Origin: Saccharothrix coeruleofusca
GTDB taxonomy: Bacteria > Actinomycetota > Actinomycetes > Mycobacteriales > Pseudonocardiaceae
Direction: 5' to 3'
DNA length: 64,000 nucleotides
Assembly (NCBI RefSeq): GCF_014648515.1
Contig: NZ_BMRG01000006.1
Span: forward strand, 128,861 to 192,860
Shown here: positions 34,688-43,697 of the stretch, one piece after another
Layout: every line of letters starts with the position of its first letter
How positions within the stretch are numbered: position 1 is the stretch's first letter
The notes under the pieces: model-generated
Told to the model about the DNA's origin: nothing
What the model saw: only the letters and a program-made list of their open reading frames with translations
Database searches by the model: none
Translations under genes and position numbers: made by a program

Positions 34688-35014
34688 GTGACCTATGTGA
34701 TCGCCCAGCCGTGCGTGGACGTGCTCGACAAGGCGTGCATCGAAGAGTGCCCCGTCGACTGCATCTACGAAGGCGACCGGATGCTCTACATCCACCCTGA
34801 CGAGTGCGTGGACTGCGGGGCGTGCGAGCCGGTGTGCCCGGTGGAGGCCATCTACTACGAGGACGACGTCCCGGACGAGTGGAAGGAGTACACCAAGGCG
34901 AACGTGGACTTCTTCGACGAGCTGGGCTCGCCCGGCGGCGCCTCCAAGGTCGGCAAGGTCTCGGCCGACCCGGCCTTCATCAAGGCGCTGCCCGCCCAGG
35001 CGTCCCACGAGTGA
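34688..35014 (+). CDS. fdxA: Seven-iron ferredoxin
   Basis: 108 residues, an electron carrier with one [3Fe-4S] and one [4Fe-4S] cluster. The N-terminal motif is Cys9...Cys17-X3-Cys21-X3-Cys25 ([23 protein letters not shown] split around the clusters), and the second is [15 protein letters not shown]. The C-terminal extension ([24 protein letters not shown]) is typical of mycobacterial FdxA/FdxC. The GTG start has CAGGAG upstream. The stop overlaps the dapC GTG (GTGA), the same gene pair as in M. tuberculosis. Confidence 0.96.
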   Translation: MTYVIAQPCVDVLDKACIEECPVDCIYEGDRMLYIHPDECVDCGACEPVCPVEAIYYEDDVPDEWKEYTKANVDFFDELGSPGGASKVGKVSADPAFIKALPAQASHE

Positions 35015-36102
35015 CCTCGTCCCGGACGCTCCCGGACTTCCCCTGGGACACGTTGGCCGACCACGCCGCCAAGGCGCGCACGCACCCCGGTGGCGTGGTC
35101 GACCTGTCCGTCGGCACCCCGGTGGACCCGGTGCCCAGGGTGATCCGGGAGGCGCTGGCCTCGGTCGCCGACCAGCCCGGCTACCCGACCACCCACGGCA
35201 CGCCCGAGCTGCGCGCGGCCGCCGTCGGCGCGCTGCGCCGCAGGCACGGCCTGCCGGAGCTGGACCCGGACGCGGTGCTGCCCACGATCGGCTCCAAGGA
35301 GCTGGTCGCGTGGCTGCCCGCGCTGCTGGGGCTGGGCCCCGGTGACGTGGTGGCCATCCCGGAGCTGGCCTACCCGACCTACGAGGTGGGCGCCCGCCTG
35401 GCGGGCGCCACGCCGGTCCGGCTGGCCGACGGCGAGGCCCCGCCCGAGGGCACCCGGCTGGTGTGGCTGAACTCCCCGTCCAACCCGACCGGGCGCGTGC
35501 TGTCCGCCGAGCGGATGGCCGAGGCGGTCGCGGCGGCCCGCGCGGTCGGGGCGGTGGTGGCCTCGGACGAGTGCTACCTGGCCCTGCCGTGGTCGGCGGA
35601 CCCGGTCTCGGTGCTGGACCCGGCGGTGCGCGGCGGCGGCCTGGACGGCGTGCTGGCGGTGCACTCGCTGTCGAAGACCTCCAGCCTGGCCGGCTACCGG
35701 GCGGGTTTCGTCACCGGCGACCCGGTGCTGGTGAAGAACCTGCTGGAGGTGCGCAAGCACGCGGGCATGATCGTGCCGCGACCGGTGCAGGCGGCGATGA
35801 CCGCGGCGCTGGAGGACGACGAGCACGTGACCGCCCAGCGCGACCGGTACCGGGCGCGGCGCGAGGCGCTGCTGCCCGCGCTGCGGGCGGCGGGCTTCGC
35901 GGTGGACCACTCCGAGGCGGGCCTGTACCTGTGGTCCACGCGCGGCGAGGACGCCTGGGAGACCGTCGGTTGGCTGGCCGAGCGCGGCATCCTGGCCGCG
36001 CCGGGCACGTTCTACGGCCCGGCGGGCGGCAGGCACGTGCGCGTGGCGCTGACCGCGACCGACGAGCGGATCGCCGCCGCGGTGGAGCGCCTGACCGCCT
36101 GA
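35011..36102 (+). CDS. dapC: Succinyldiaminopimelate aminotransferase
   Basis: 363 residues, a fold-type I PLP enzyme of the lysine/DAP pathway. The PLP lysine is in [16 protein letters not shown]; the substrate-binding NSPSNPTG and [10 protein letters not shown] motifs are present. Its coupling to fdxA (4-base overlap) and its closeness to dapD and dapE support the DapC assignment over other class I aminotransferases. It is convergent with dapD across a hairpin. Confidence 0.93.
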   Translation: MTSSRTLPDFPWDTLADHAAKARTHPGGVVDLSVGTPVDPVPRVIREALASVADQPGYPTTHGTPELRAAAVGALRRRHGLPELDPDAVLPTIGSKELVAWLPALLGLGPGDVVAIPELAYPTYEVGARLAGATPVRLADGEAPPEGTRLVWLNSPSNPTGRVLSAERMAEAVAAARAVGAVVASDECYLALPWSADPVSVLDPAVRGGGLDGVLAVHSLSKTSSLAGYRAGFVTGDPVLVKNLLEVRKHAGMIVPRPVQAAMTAALEDDEHVTAQRDRYRARREALLPALRAAGFAVDHSEAGLYLWSTRGEDAWETVGWLAERGILAAPGTFYGPAGGRHVRVALTATDERIAAAVERLTA

Positions 36103-36108
36103 GCGGTC

Positions 36109-36145
36109 CGCGGGTGGGGTGTGGTGGACCACGCCCCCACCCGCG
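36109..36145. terminator. Bidirectional terminator between dapC and dapD
   Basis: CGCGGGTGGGG pairs perfectly with CCCCACCCGCG across a 15-nt loop that itself contains GTGG/CCAC. It lies in the 50-bp gap between convergent stops. Alpha and beta repeats are absent here. Confidence 0.8.
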
Positions 36146-36152
36146 AGGTGGC

Positions 36153-37121
36153 TCAGTTCTTGTGCAGCGCCTCGTTGAGCTCGACGCCGTTGCCCTTGCG
36201 GGGCAGCACCTTCACGGCGCCGGTGGTGGAGTCGCGGAGGAACAGCAGGCCGGGGACGCCGGAGAGCTGACCGGCCTTGACCACCTGGCCGTCGGCCGTG
36301 GTCACCTTGGTGCCCGCCGTCACGTACAGCCCGGCCTCCACCACGCAGTCGTCGCCCAGCGAGATGCCCACCCCGCCGTTGGCGCCGATCAGGCAGCGCT
36401 CGCCGATGGAGATGACCTGCTTGCCGCCGCCGGACAGGGTGCCCATGATCGACGCGCCGCCGCCCACGTCGGAGCCGTCGCCGACGACGACGCCCGCGGA
36501 GATGCGGCCCTCCACCATGGACGAGCCCAGCGTGCCCGCGTTGAAGTTGACGAAGCCCTCGTGCATCACGGTGGTGCCGCTGGCCAGGTGGGCGCCCAGC
36601 CGCACGCGGTCCGCGTCGGCGATCCGCACGCCGGTGGGCACGACGTAGTCGACCATGCGCGGGAACTTGTCGATGCCGTACACGGTGACCGGCCCGCGCC
36701 CCCGCAGCCGCAGCCGCGTCTGCTCGAAGCCCTCCACCGCGCACGGCCCGAAGTTGGTCCACACCACGTTGGACAGCAGGCCGAAGATGCCGTCCAGGTT
36801 CGCCCCGTGCGGCTGGACCAGCCGCGCGGACAGCAGGTGCAGCCGCAGGTAGACGTCATAGGTGTCGGCGGGGGCGGTGGCCAGCGACTCGACGCCGACC
36901 CGCACGCCGACCACCTCGACGTCGCGGTCCTCGTCGTAGCCGAGCTGCTTGGCCGCGGCCTCGCCCAGCTCCGCGGCGACCTCGGCCGAGGACAGCCGCG
37001 TGGTGCCCGCCTCGGCGGCCCCGAGCCGGGGCGCCGGGAACCAGGTGTCCAGCACAGACCCGTCGGGGGTGACAGTGGCGAGTCCGACGCCGTACGCGCC
37101 GGTGTGGTTTGCGGTGCTCAC
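36153..37121 (-). CDS. dapD: Tetrahydrodipicolinate N-succinyltransferase
   Basis: 322 residues, the actinobacterial type of DapD. The C-terminal left-handed beta-helix is visible as hexapeptide repeats ([26 protein letters not shown]..., [31 protein letters not shown]), and the segment [31 protein letters not shown] is conserved. It makes N-succinyl-2-amino-6-oxopimelate in DAP and lysine synthesis. The GTG at 37121 gives the family N-terminus [16 protein letters not shown]. It is divergent from dapE, with a 25-bp promoter gap. Confidence 0.95.
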   Translation of the reverse strand: MSTANHTGAYGVGLATVTPDGSVLDTWFPAPRLGAAEAGTTRLSSAEVAAELGEAAAKQLGYDEDRDVEVVGVRVGVESLATAPADTYDVYLRLHLLSARLVQPHGANLDGIFGLLSNVVWTNFGPCAVEGFEQTRLRLRGRGPVTVYGIDKFPRMVDYVVPTGVRIADADRVRLGAHLASGTTVMHEGFVNFNAGTLGSSMVEGRISAGVVVGDGSDVGGGASIMGTLSGGGKQVISIGERCLIGANGGVGISLGDDCVVEAGLYVTAGTKVTTADGQVVKAGQLSGVPGLLFLRDSTTGAVKVLPRKGNGVELNEALHKN

Positions 37122-37133
37122 GGCTGTCAACGG

Positions 37134-37139
37134 TAACGT
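37134..37139 (+). promoter_or_regulatory. -10-like box (TAACGT), leaderless dapE
   Basis: TAACGT ends 7 nt before the GTG at 37147, in the 25-bp gap shared with dapD. Confidence 0.5.
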
Positions 37140-37146
37140 GCGGGCC

Positions 37147-38208
37147 GTGCCCGAGACCCTGGACCTCACCGCCGATCCCGTCGACCTGACCGCCGCGCTG
37201 GTGGACGTGCCCAGCGTCTCCGGTGACGAGCAGCGCATCGCCGACCTGGTCGAACGGTCCCTGCGCGAGCAGACCTCCCTGGAAGTCGTCCGATCCGGCA
37301 ACACCGTGCTGGCCCGCACCGACCTGGGCCGCGAGCGGCGGGTCGTGCTGGCGGGCCACCTGGACACCGTGCCGATCAACGACAACCACCCGTCGCGCCG
37401 CGAGGGGGAGGTCCTGCACGGCTGCGGCACCGTCGACATGAAGGGCGGCGACGCGGTGATGCTCGCCCTCGCGGGCACCGTCGACCAGCCCCGCCACGAC
37501 CTGACCTTCGTGTTCTACGACTGCGAGGAGGTCGAGGCGGTCCGCAACGGCCTGGGGCGGATCGAGCGGGAGCTGCCGGAGTGGCTGCGCGGCGACCTGG
37601 CCATCGTGTGCGAGCCGTCCAACGCGGTGATCGAGGCCGGTTGCCAGGGCACCATCCGGGTCGAGGTGCGCACCAAGGGCGTGCGGGCGCACACCGCGCG
37701 CGGGTGGATGGGCGTCAACGCCATCCACGCGATGGGGGAGGCGCTGCGCAGGCTGGAGGAGTACCGGCCGCGCACGGTCGACATCGACGGCTGCGCCTAC
37801 CGGGAGGGGCTCCAGGCGGTCGGGATCACCGGCGGGGTGGCGGGCAACGTGGTGCCCGACGAGTGCGTGCTCACCGTCAACCACCGCTTCGCGCCCGACC
37901 GGACCCCGGCCGACGCCGAGGCCCACCTGCGCGAGCTGTTCGACGGCTACGAGGTCACCGTCACCGACTCCTCGCCGGGCGCGCTGCCCGGCCTGTCCGC
38001 CCCGGCCGCGCGGGAGCTGGTCGAGGCGGCGGGCGGGCAGCCGGTGGCCAAGCTGGGCTGGACCGACGTGGCCCGGTTCGCCGCGCTGGGGATGCCCGCG
38101 GTCAACTTCGGCCCCGGCGACCCGACCCTGGCCCACACCCGGCAGGAGAACGTCCAGGTGAACGAGATCCGGCGGTGCCTGGAAGTGTTGCGGCGCTTCG
38201 TGGCCTGA
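37147..38208 (+). CDS. dapE: Succinyl-diaminopimelate desuccinylase
   Basis: 353 residues, an M20 zinc hydrolase. Metal-binding motifs: [11 protein letters not shown] (His), [16 protein letters not shown] (Asp), the catalytic Glu pair in [11 protein letters not shown], and CEPSN. The dimerisation domain follows ([27 protein letters not shown]), and the last ligand His is in [13 protein letters not shown]. It releases LL-DAP from the succinyl intermediate. A GTG nine bases upstream is possible, but 7-nt spacing from TAACGT favours 37147. Confidence 0.95.
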   Translation: MPETLDLTADPVDLTAALVDVPSVSGDEQRIADLVERSLREQTSLEVVRSGNTVLARTDLGRERRVVLAGHLDTVPINDNHPSRREGEVLHGCGTVDMKGGDAVMLALAGTVDQPRHDLTFVFYDCEEVEAVRNGLGRIERELPEWLRGDLAIVCEPSNAVIEAGCQGTIRVEVRTKGVRAHTARGWMGVNAIHAMGEALRRLEEYRPRTVDIDGCAYREGLQAVGITGGVAGNVVPDECVLTVNHRFAPDRTPADAEAHLRELFDGYEVTVTDSSPGALPGLSAPAARELVEAAGGQPVAKLGWTDVARFAALGMPAVNFGPGDPTLAHTRQENVQVNEIRRCLEVLRRFVA

Positions 38209-38222
38209 CCGGCCGCCGCGTC

Positions 38223-38228
38223 TACACT
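38223..38228 (+). promoter_or_regulatory. -10-like box (TACACT), leaderless LOG gene
   Basis: TACACT ends 7 nt before the GTG at 38236. Confidence 0.5.
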
Positions 38229-38235
38229 CGGCCGG

Positions 38236-39006
38236 GTGGACGAGCACAACGGCGTGGACGAGCACCCCAGGGAGAAGCAGCGCGGACCGGTCGTGCTGCG
38301 CCGCGAGCGCCGGGACGAGCTGACCACCACCGACCAGCGCCTGCTGGACTCGCGCGGCCCCAGCGACTGGGTGCACACCGACCCGTGGCGGGTGCTGCGC
38401 ATCCAGGCCGAGTTCGTGGAGGGCTTCGGCGCGCTGGCCGAGGTGCCCAGCGCGGTGACCGTGTTCGGCTCCGCCCGCACCGGCCGCGACCACCCCGAGT
38501 ACGAGGTCGGGCGCAAGCTGGGCGGCGCGCTGGCCGAGGCCGGGTTCGCGGTGATCACCGGCGGCGGCCCCGGCGCGATGGAGGCGGTCAACCGGGGCTG
38601 CTCGGAGGCGGGCGGGTTCTCCATCGGCCTCGGCATCGAGCTGCCGTTCGAGCAGGGCCTGAACCCCTGGGTCGACCTGGGCGTGAACTTCCGCTACTTC
38701 TTCGTCCGCAAGACCATGTTCATCAAGTACTCCCAGGCGTTCATCTGCCTGCCCGGCGGCTTCGGCACGCTGGACGAGCTGTTCGAGGCGCTGACCCTGG
38801 TGCAGACCAAGAAGGTCACCAAGTTCCCGGTGGTGCTGTTCGGCCGCTCCTACTGGCAGGGCCTGTACGACTGGGTCAAGGACTCGGTGCTGGCCAGCGG
38901 CAAGGTCGGGGAGAAGGACCTGGCGCTGCTGCACCTGACCGACGACATCGACGACGCGGTGCGGGTGGTCAACGAGGCGCACAAGGCGTGGGCGGACGCG
39001 CACTGA
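38236..39006 (+). CDS. LOG family (TIGR00730) protein 1
   Basis: 256 residues, Rossmann-fold lysine-decarboxylase-like/LOG family. VTVFGSARTGRDHPEY, TGGGPGAMEAVNRG and the family motif PGGFGTLDELFEALTLVQ are intact, as are the conserved Arg/Lys of NFRYFFVRKTMF. Family members release cytokinin bases from nucleotides, and one next to dapE in M. tuberculosis (Rv1205) has that activity. It is followed by a second, shorter LOG gene with an ATGATG-type overlap. Confidence 0.93.
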   Translation: MDEHNGVDEHPREKQRGPVVLRRERRDELTTTDQRLLDSRGPSDWVHTDPWRVLRIQAEFVEGFGALAEVPSAVTVFGSARTGRDHPEYEVGRKLGGALAEAGFAVITGGGPGAMEAVNRGCSEAGGFSIGLGIELPFEQGLNPWVDLGVNFRYFFVRKTMFIKYSQAFICLPGGFGTLDELFEALTLVQTKKVTKFPVVLFGRSYWQGLYDWVKDSVLASGKVGEKDLALLHLTDDIDDAVRVVNEAHKAWADAH

Positions 39007-39545
39007 TGTCGCTGACCGTCACGGTGTACTGCGGATCGCTCAGGACGGTGCCGCGCAGCTACCTGGAGCTGGCCTCCCGCGTCGGCGCGGCCATCGCCGA
39101 GCGGGGCTGGTCGCTGGCGTGGGGCGGCGGGCGCACGTCGATGATGGGCGAGGTGGCGCGGGCCGCCCGCGAGGGCGGGGCGCGCACCACGGGCGTGATC
39201 CCGCGCGGGCTGGTCGACCGCGAGCTGGCCGACGGCCAGGCCGACGACCTGCTGGTGGTCGAGACCATGCGCGAGCGCAAGGCGCTGATGGAGGCGCACG
39301 GCGACGCGTTCCTGGCGCTGCCCGGCGGCATCGGCACCTGCGAGGAGCTGTTCGAGGTGTGGACCTCGCGGGTGCTGGGGATGCACGCCAAGCCCGTGGT
39401 GGTGCTCGACGTGGACGGCCACTACCGGGGCCTGCTGGCGTGGCTGGACGAGCTGCGCGAGCGCGGGTTCGTGTCGCGGTTCGCGCTGGACTCGCTGGTG
39501 GTGACCGGCGACGTGACCGAGGCCCTGGACGCCTGCGCCGGTTGA
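39006..39545 (+). CDS. LOG family (TIGR00730) protein 2
   Basis: 179 residues, the short LOG form. VTVYCGSLRTVPRSYLELA, GGGRTSMMGEVARAA and PGGIGTCEELFEVWTSRVLG are the conserved nucleotide-binding and catalytic stretches. Its ATG shares a base with the stop of LOG protein 1 (TGATG), so the two paralogues are coupled. They differ in length and loop composition, which suggests distinct substrates or a hetero-oligomer rather than simple redundancy (inference). Confidence 0.92.
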   Translation: MSLTVTVYCGSLRTVPRSYLELASRVGAAIAERGWSLAWGGGRTSMMGEVARAAREGGARTTGVIPRGLVDRELADGQADDLLVVETMRERKALMEAHGDAFLALPGGIGTCEELFEVWTSRVLGMHAKPVVVLDVDGHYRGLLAWLDELRERGFVSRFALDSLVVTGDVTEALDACAG

Positions 39546-39660
39546 CGCGGGCAGGCGAGGCGGCCCGCCCGCCCGTCGCCGCCCCAGCCGGTCCCGTCCC
39601 GGCGGGTGGTGGTGAGCGGCGCCTTGAGCTCCCTGACCGGGCGATACCCGTCAGGTGCTG

Positions 39661-41139
39661 TCAGGGTCGCGGGACCTCCAGCCACGAGTCCGCGCCGAAG
39701 CCGACCGTGCCGCCCCACCGGCTGACCCCGCCGTAGCGGGCGTCGACGGTGTCCACGGCGAGCACGAGCCGGTTGCCCGCCGCGACCTCCCAGACCACCG
39801 GTTCCAGGTCCAGGTCGAGCGCGTGGGTGCCCGCGCCGACGGTGACCGGCTTGTGGGTCACCAGCGCGCCCAGGCCCAGCGCGTTCACCTCGTACAGGTA
39901 GGCGTGGAGCGTGGCGGGGACCGAGGTGGTCACCGCGAGGTGCGCCCGAGGGGTGCCGCTGACGGTGGTGGCGGTGCTGTGCGCGGGCCCGTGCCACACG
40001 GCCGCCGCGGTGCGGTCGATCAACGGCGTCGCCACGCCGGTCGGGATCTGGAGGAAGCCCTGCAACGCGCCGCTGACCAGCACCGCGCCGCTGTCCGCGA
40101 GGGTGGGCCTGCCCGTGCCGATCCGGGCGGCGGTCAGCGGCACGGTGTCGCGCCGCGTGGTCACCGCGCCCCACGACGGGAACGACCGCCAGCCGCCGCC
40201 GTTGTTCGGCTTGAGCTGCACCGGCGCTTCCCGGTCGACGCCGTTGTCCAGGCCGCGCAGGTGGTGGTCGAACCAGCGGCCGACCGAAGCCCAGATCTCG
40301 TTGGGCAGCCCGGCCGCGCCGAACAGCTCGGCGGTGGCGTGGTCGCCGGGGGAGAGCATGAGCCGCTTGGGCGCGTCCAGCGCGGTGAAGAAGTCGGTGA
40401 TCTGGCTGGGCGGGAACAGGCCGTCGTTCCAGGCGTTGCCGATCAGCACCGCGGCGTCGATGTCGGCGACCCTGGTCGCGGGCGAGCGCGGCGGCGAGAT
40501 GGGCAGCACGTCGGCGAACCGGCCCGCGCGGTAGGCGGCCTCGGCCTCGCGCAGCTCGGGGCCGGGGCGCCCGGTGAGCTTGCCCGCGGCGAGCAGCAGC
40601 TCGACGGCCTGCGCGCTGACCGTCTCGTTCGGGTAGAGCGAGCGGGCCAGGTCGGTCCACGTGCTCAGCGCCGCGACGGCCTTGACGCGCGGGTCGGCCG
40701 CGGCGGCCAGCAGGGACTGGCCCGCGCCGTAGGAGATGCCGCCGACGCCGACCCTGGTGGCGTCGCCGCGCGCGTGCGCGACGGCCCAGTCGATCACCCG
40801 GCTGACGTCGGCGACGGTGTCGGGACCTGCCACGTCGATCTCGCCGCCCGCGTCGTGGAAGCCCCGGCTGGTGTAGCTGACCACGACGTAGCCGGACTCG
40901 TAGGCCAGCTTGGCCGCCGCGCCGACGTACTCGACGGCGTTCATGCTCCAGCTGGACGGGAGCACCAGCAGCGGGAACGGGCCGCCGCCTCGGCCGGTGG
41001 GCTCGACGACGAACGCGGGCAGCGGGGTGCCGCCCTGACCGGGGATGGTGTGGTGGCTGACCTGGAACCCCGGCGCGGCGTGCGCGGGTGGGGCGAGCAG
41101 GAGCAGGCAGAGCAGCGCGAGCAGCGGGGATCGGCGCAC
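39661..41139 (-). CDS. CocE/X-Pro dipeptidyl-peptidase-type secreted hydrolase
   Basis: 492 residues from the GTG at 41139, which has GAGGAGGA just upstream. A cleavable signal peptide (RRSPLLALLCLLLLAPPAHA) predicts secretion. The alpha/beta-hydrolase triad is visible: Ser in GISYGAGQSLL, Asp in GNAWNDGLFP, His in PGDHATAEL. The C-terminal jelly-roll domain of X-Pro peptidases (TVPLTAARIGTG..., HAYLYEVNALG) follows. The substrate could be peptide or ester. In M. tuberculosis a fadD gene occupies this position. It is divergent from folP2, with palindromes in between. Confidence 0.88.
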   Translation of the reverse strand: MRRSPLLALLCLLLLAPPAHAAPGFQVSHHTIPGQGGTPLPAFVVEPTGRGGGPFPLLVLPSSWSMNAVEYVGAAAKLAYESGYVVVSYTSRGFHDAGGEIDVAGPDTVADVSRVIDWAVAHARGDATRVGVGGISYGAGQSLLAAAADPRVKAVAALSTWTDLARSLYPNETVSAQAVELLLAAGKLTGRPGPELREAEAAYRAGRFADVLPISPPRSPATRVADIDAAVLIGNAWNDGLFPPSQITDFFTALDAPKRLMLSPGDHATAELFGAAGLPNEIWASVGRWFDHHLRGLDNGVDREAPVQLKPNNGGGWRSFPSWGAVTTRRDTVPLTAARIGTGRPTLADSGAVLVSGALQGFLQIPTGVATPLIDRTAAAVWHGPAHSTATTVSGTPRAHLAVTTSVPATLHAYLYEVNALGLGALVTHKPVTVGAGTHALDLDLEPVVWEVAAGNRLVLAVDTVDARYGGVSRWGGTVGFGADSWLEVPRP

Positions 41140-41152
41140 GTGGTCCTCCTCG

Positions 41153-41193
41153 ACCGTGACCGGGATCACGGTGATCGAACCAGTACCTACTGG
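41153..41193. promoter_or_regulatory. Two palindromes in the CocE/folP2 divergent promoter
   Basis: ACCGTGA-CCGGGA-TCACGGT (41153-41172) and CCAGTA-CC-TACTGG (41180-41193) are perfect inverted repeats and are candidate repressor sites. No regulator gene is adjacent. Confidence 0.45.
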
Positions 41194-41253
41194 CGAGTAG
41201 CAACGGCCTGTGGCGCAGCTCACGCCGGCCGCGTCCGTGGCACGATGAGGACC

Positions 41254-42114
41254 ATGCGGTTCGGCGAGCGCGAGGTGCCCCAAGATCGCGCCCTGGTCAT
41301 GGCGATCGTCAACCGGACCAGGGACTCCTTCTACGACCGGGGGGCCACCTTCGACGACGACGCCGCGCTGGCCGCGGTCGACCGGGCGGTCGCCGAGGGC
41401 GCGGACATCGTCGACATCGGCGGGGTCAAGGCGGGCGCCAAGGGCGAGGTGGTCGACGCCGCCGAGGAGGCCCGCCGGGTGGTGCCGTTCGTGGCCGCCG
41501 TGCGGGAGCGCCACCCCGGCCTGGTGATCAGCGTCGACACCTGGCGGCACGAGGTGGGCCGCGCGGTGTGCCGGGCGGGCGCGGACCTGATCAACGACAC
41601 CTGGGCGGGCGCGGACCCGGAGCTGGCGGTGGTCGCCGCCGAGTTCGGGGTGGGCATCGTGTGCTCGCACACCGGCGGCCTGCCGCCGCGCACCGACCCG
41701 CACCGGGTCCGCTACACCGACGTGGTCGCCGAGGTCGTCGAGGAACTGGTGCGCCGCGCCGAGCACGTGGTCTCGCTGGGCGTGCCGCGCGAGGGCGTGC
41801 TGATCGACCCGACGCACGACTTCGGCAAGAACACCTGGCACGGGCTGGAGCTGCTGCGCAGGCTGGACGAGCTGGTGGCCACCGGCTGGCCGGTGCTGAT
41901 GGCGCTGTCCAACAAGGACTTCGTCGGCGAGACGCTGGGGGTGGGGGTGGACGACCGGGTGGACGGCACCCTCGCGGCCACCGCCGTCGCGGCCTGGACC
42001 GGGGCCAAGGTCTTCCGCGCCCACCAGGTCCGGCGCACCCGCCACGTGCTCGACATGGTGGCGGGCATCGCGGGCACCCGACCCCCCGCCCGCGTCCTGC
42101 GCGCCATGGCCTGA
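41254..42114 (+). CDS. folP2: Dihydropteroate synthase homologue FolP2
   Basis: 286 residues, DHPS fold: AIVNRTRDSFYDRGATFDDDAAL, DIVDIGGVKAGAKGE, SVDTWRHEV, LINDTWAGADPE and IDPTHDFGKNTWHGLELL. The canonical DHPS motif NVTPDSF is changed to NRTRDSF, as in mycobacterial FolP2, which lacks DHPS activity; a folate role should not be assumed. The ATG at 41254 is 7 nt after CACGAT; an ATG at 41245 is the alternative. In mycobacteria gpgS follows directly, but here it is missing. Confidence 0.9.
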   Translation: MRFGEREVPQDRALVMAIVNRTRDSFYDRGATFDDDAALAAVDRAVAEGADIVDIGGVKAGAKGEVVDAAEEARRVVPFVAAVRERHPGLVISVDTWRHEVGRAVCRAGADLINDTWAGADPELAVVAAEFGVGIVCSHTGGLPPRTDPHRVRYTDVVAEVVEELVRRAEHVVSLGVPREGVLIDPTHDFGKNTWHGLELLRRLDELVATGWPVLMALSNKDFVGETLGVGVDDRVDGTLAATAVAAWTGAKVFRAHQVRRTRHVLDMVAGIAGTRPPARVLRAMA

Positions 42115-42138
42115 CCCCGCGCGAGAGCGCTCCCACCC

Positions 42139-42199
42139 GCGAGTCGAACGCTCAGGCACCGCGAGTCGAACGCTCGGGTACCGCGAGTCGAACGCTCGG
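42139..42199 (+). repeat. Alpha repeat array, three tandem copies, 22-bp period
   Basis: GCGAGTCGAACGCTC boxes start at 42139, 42161 and 42183, exactly 22 bp apart, between the co-directional folP2 and padR genes. No beta box is present. This is the cleanest alpha array in the window. Confidence 0.95.
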
Positions 42200-42247
42200 C
42201 AGCGCCGGTCCACTGAGGACGCGCCGGTCGGACCTGGCCGTTGTCCG

Positions 42248-42253
42248 TAAAAT
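42248..42253 (+). promoter_or_regulatory. -10-like box (TAAAAT), leaderless padR
   Basis: TAAAAT, a near-consensus -10, ends 8 nt before the padR ATG at 42262. Confidence 0.6.
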
Positions 42254-42261
42254 CGGCGTAC

Positions 42262-42594
42262 ATGAAGTCCGACGCCCTGCGCGGCCACCTCGACGCGCTG
42301 CTGCTGGCCACGGTGGACGGCGGGCCGCTGCACGGGTACGCGATCATCGAGGCGTTGCAGCTGCGCAGCGGCGGCGTGCTCGACCTGCCCACCGGCACGG
42401 TGTACCCGGCGCTGCGCAGGCTGGAGACGGCCGGGCTGGTCACCAGCGAGTGGAGCACCGTGGGCGGACGGCGGCGCCGCACCTACCGGCTGACCAGGGC
42501 GGGCCAGCGCGCGCTGGCCGCCGAGCGGACCGCGTGGCGCGAGTTCACCACCGCGATCGAGGGCGTGCTGGGCGGCGGGCCGTGGCCCGCGTGA
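42262..42594 (+). CDS. PadR-family transcriptional regulator
   Basis: 110 residues, a winged-helix regulator of the PadR type: LRGHLDALLLATVDGGPLHGYAIIEAL, LDLPTGTVYPALRRLETAGLVTSEW and RRRTYRLTRAGQRAL. The short C-terminal helix is the dimer interface. It is translationally coupled to a HAAS-domain membrane protein, a common pair in which the PadR protein controls its own operon. The effector is unknown. Confidence 0.93.
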   Translation: MKSDALRGHLDALLLATVDGGPLHGYAIIEALQLRSGGVLDLPTGTVYPALRRLETAGLVTSEWSTVGGRRRRTYRLTRAGQRALAAERTAWREFTTAIEGVLGGGPWPA

Positions 42595-43253
42595 TCGACG
42601 AGTACGTGACGTCGCTGCGCGAGCGGCTGCGCGGGCCCGAGCACGTCAAGGAGGACCTGCTCGCCGAGGCGCGGGACAGCCTGGACGACGCGGCGGCGGC
42701 CTACCGGTCCGGCGGGCTGGCCGAGGAGGCCGCGCAGCGGCGCGCGGTGGCCGACTTCGGCCCGGCGGCGGTGATCGCGCGGGAGTACCAGGGGCTGCTG
42801 GCGCTGGCGCACGGCGCGCGCACGCTGCGGACGCTGCTGCTGGTGCCGGTGGCGCACCTGGGGTGGGAGCTGAACCGGGGGTTCTGGGTCGGCGCGTGGC
42901 CGCGCTTCGACGTGCCGCCGCCGGACTGGTACCTCGCGGTGGCGCGGGCCAACGACTCGGCCGCGTGGGTGGTGGCCGCGGTGGCGGTGGCGTCGCTGCT
43001 GGCCGGTCGGTGGCTGGTCCGCCGGGGAGTGGCGGCGGGGACACTCGCGCGGCTGGCCGGGGCGGTGTCGGCGGTGTCGGTGGCCGCGGTGCTGTCGGGC
43101 AACCTGGCGATCATGACGGCCACCGCCCTGGTCGACGCCGCCCGGCTGGCGCTGCCGCCGCCGGTCGCCGCCGCGACCCTGGTGCCGATGGCCATCGCCC
43201 TGCGACTGGCCGTCCTCGCCCGCCGCTGCCTCCTGCTCACCCCCGCCTCCTGA
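42591..43253 (+). CDS. HAAS-domain membrane protein
   Basis: 220 residues from the GTG at 42591, overlapping the padR stop by four bases; a GTG at 42582 would add three residues. The N-terminal 60 residues (IDEYVTSLRERLRGPEHVKEDLLAEARDSLDDAA) are a HAAS/permease-prefix domain, usually an adaptor between PadR regulators and membrane sensors. About four hydrophobic segments follow. The pair occupies the place where gpgS lies in mycobacteria. Confidence 0.85.
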   Translation: MIDEYVTSLRERLRGPEHVKEDLLAEARDSLDDAAAAYRSGGLAEEAAQRRAVADFGPAAVIAREYQGLLALAHGARTLRTLLLVPVAHLGWELNRGFWVGAWPRFDVPPPDWYLAVARANDSAAWVVAAVAVASLLAGRWLVRRGVAAGTLARLAGAVSAVSVAAVLSGNLAIMTATALVDAARLALPPPVAAATLVPMAIALRLAVLARRCLLLTPAS

Positions 43254-43325
43254 CACCCGCCCACCGGTCACGGGTTCCGGGTGGAGTGCGGTACGGCGGG
43301 AAGTGGGGTGTGCCACGATCGTCGT

Positions 43326-43697
43326 GTGACCACCGCGCTCATCTACCTCGTCGTCATGGTGCTCGTGGCGGCCGTGGTGTTCCTGTTGGCCTCGCTCGTC
43401 TTCGGCCGGGGGGAGGAGATGGCGCCGCTGCCGCCCGGCGCGTCGCCGACCCGGCTGCCCGCCGAGGGCGTGTCGCCCGAGGACGTGCGCGGGCTGAAGT
43501 TCCAGATCGTGCTGCGCGGCTACAAGATGTCCGAGGTCGACTGGGCGCTGGACCGGCTCGCCGACGAGGTCGGGCAGCTGCGGCAGCGGGTGGCCGAGCT
43601 GGAGGCCGCCGTGGAGCCGGAGCCCCAGCCGGAGCCCGAGTCCCAGCCGGAGCCGGAGCCGGAGTCCGCGCTGGAGGCGGGTCGTGACCGCGCTTGA
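43326..43697 (+). CDS. DivIVA-domain small membrane protein
   Basis: 123 residues. One N-terminal helix (TALIYLVVMVLVAAVVFLLASLVFG) is followed by the short DivIVA signature LPAEGVSPEDVRGLKFQIVLRGYKMSEVDWALDRLADEVGQLRQRV (conserved Phe...RGY...VD) and a Pro/Glu repeat tail. Similar proteins (Rv1209-type) precede tag in mycobacteria. A link to polar growth is inference from the domain. It overlaps the next gene by 14 bp. CACGAT lies 6 nt before the GTG. Confidence 0.85.
   Translation: MTTALIYLVVMVLVAAVVFLLASLVFGRGEEMAPLPPGASPTRLPAEGVSPEDVRGLKFQIVLRGYKMSEVDWALDRLADEVGQLRQRVAELEAAVEPEPQPEPESQPEPEPESALEAGRDRA

Noticed and set aside
39655-41248. Long plus-strand frame antisense to the CocE-type hydrolase
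   Set aside because: Typical high-GC antisense opening, rich in Arg/Gly/Gln/His with no domain. The real gene on this frame is only folP2 from 41254.
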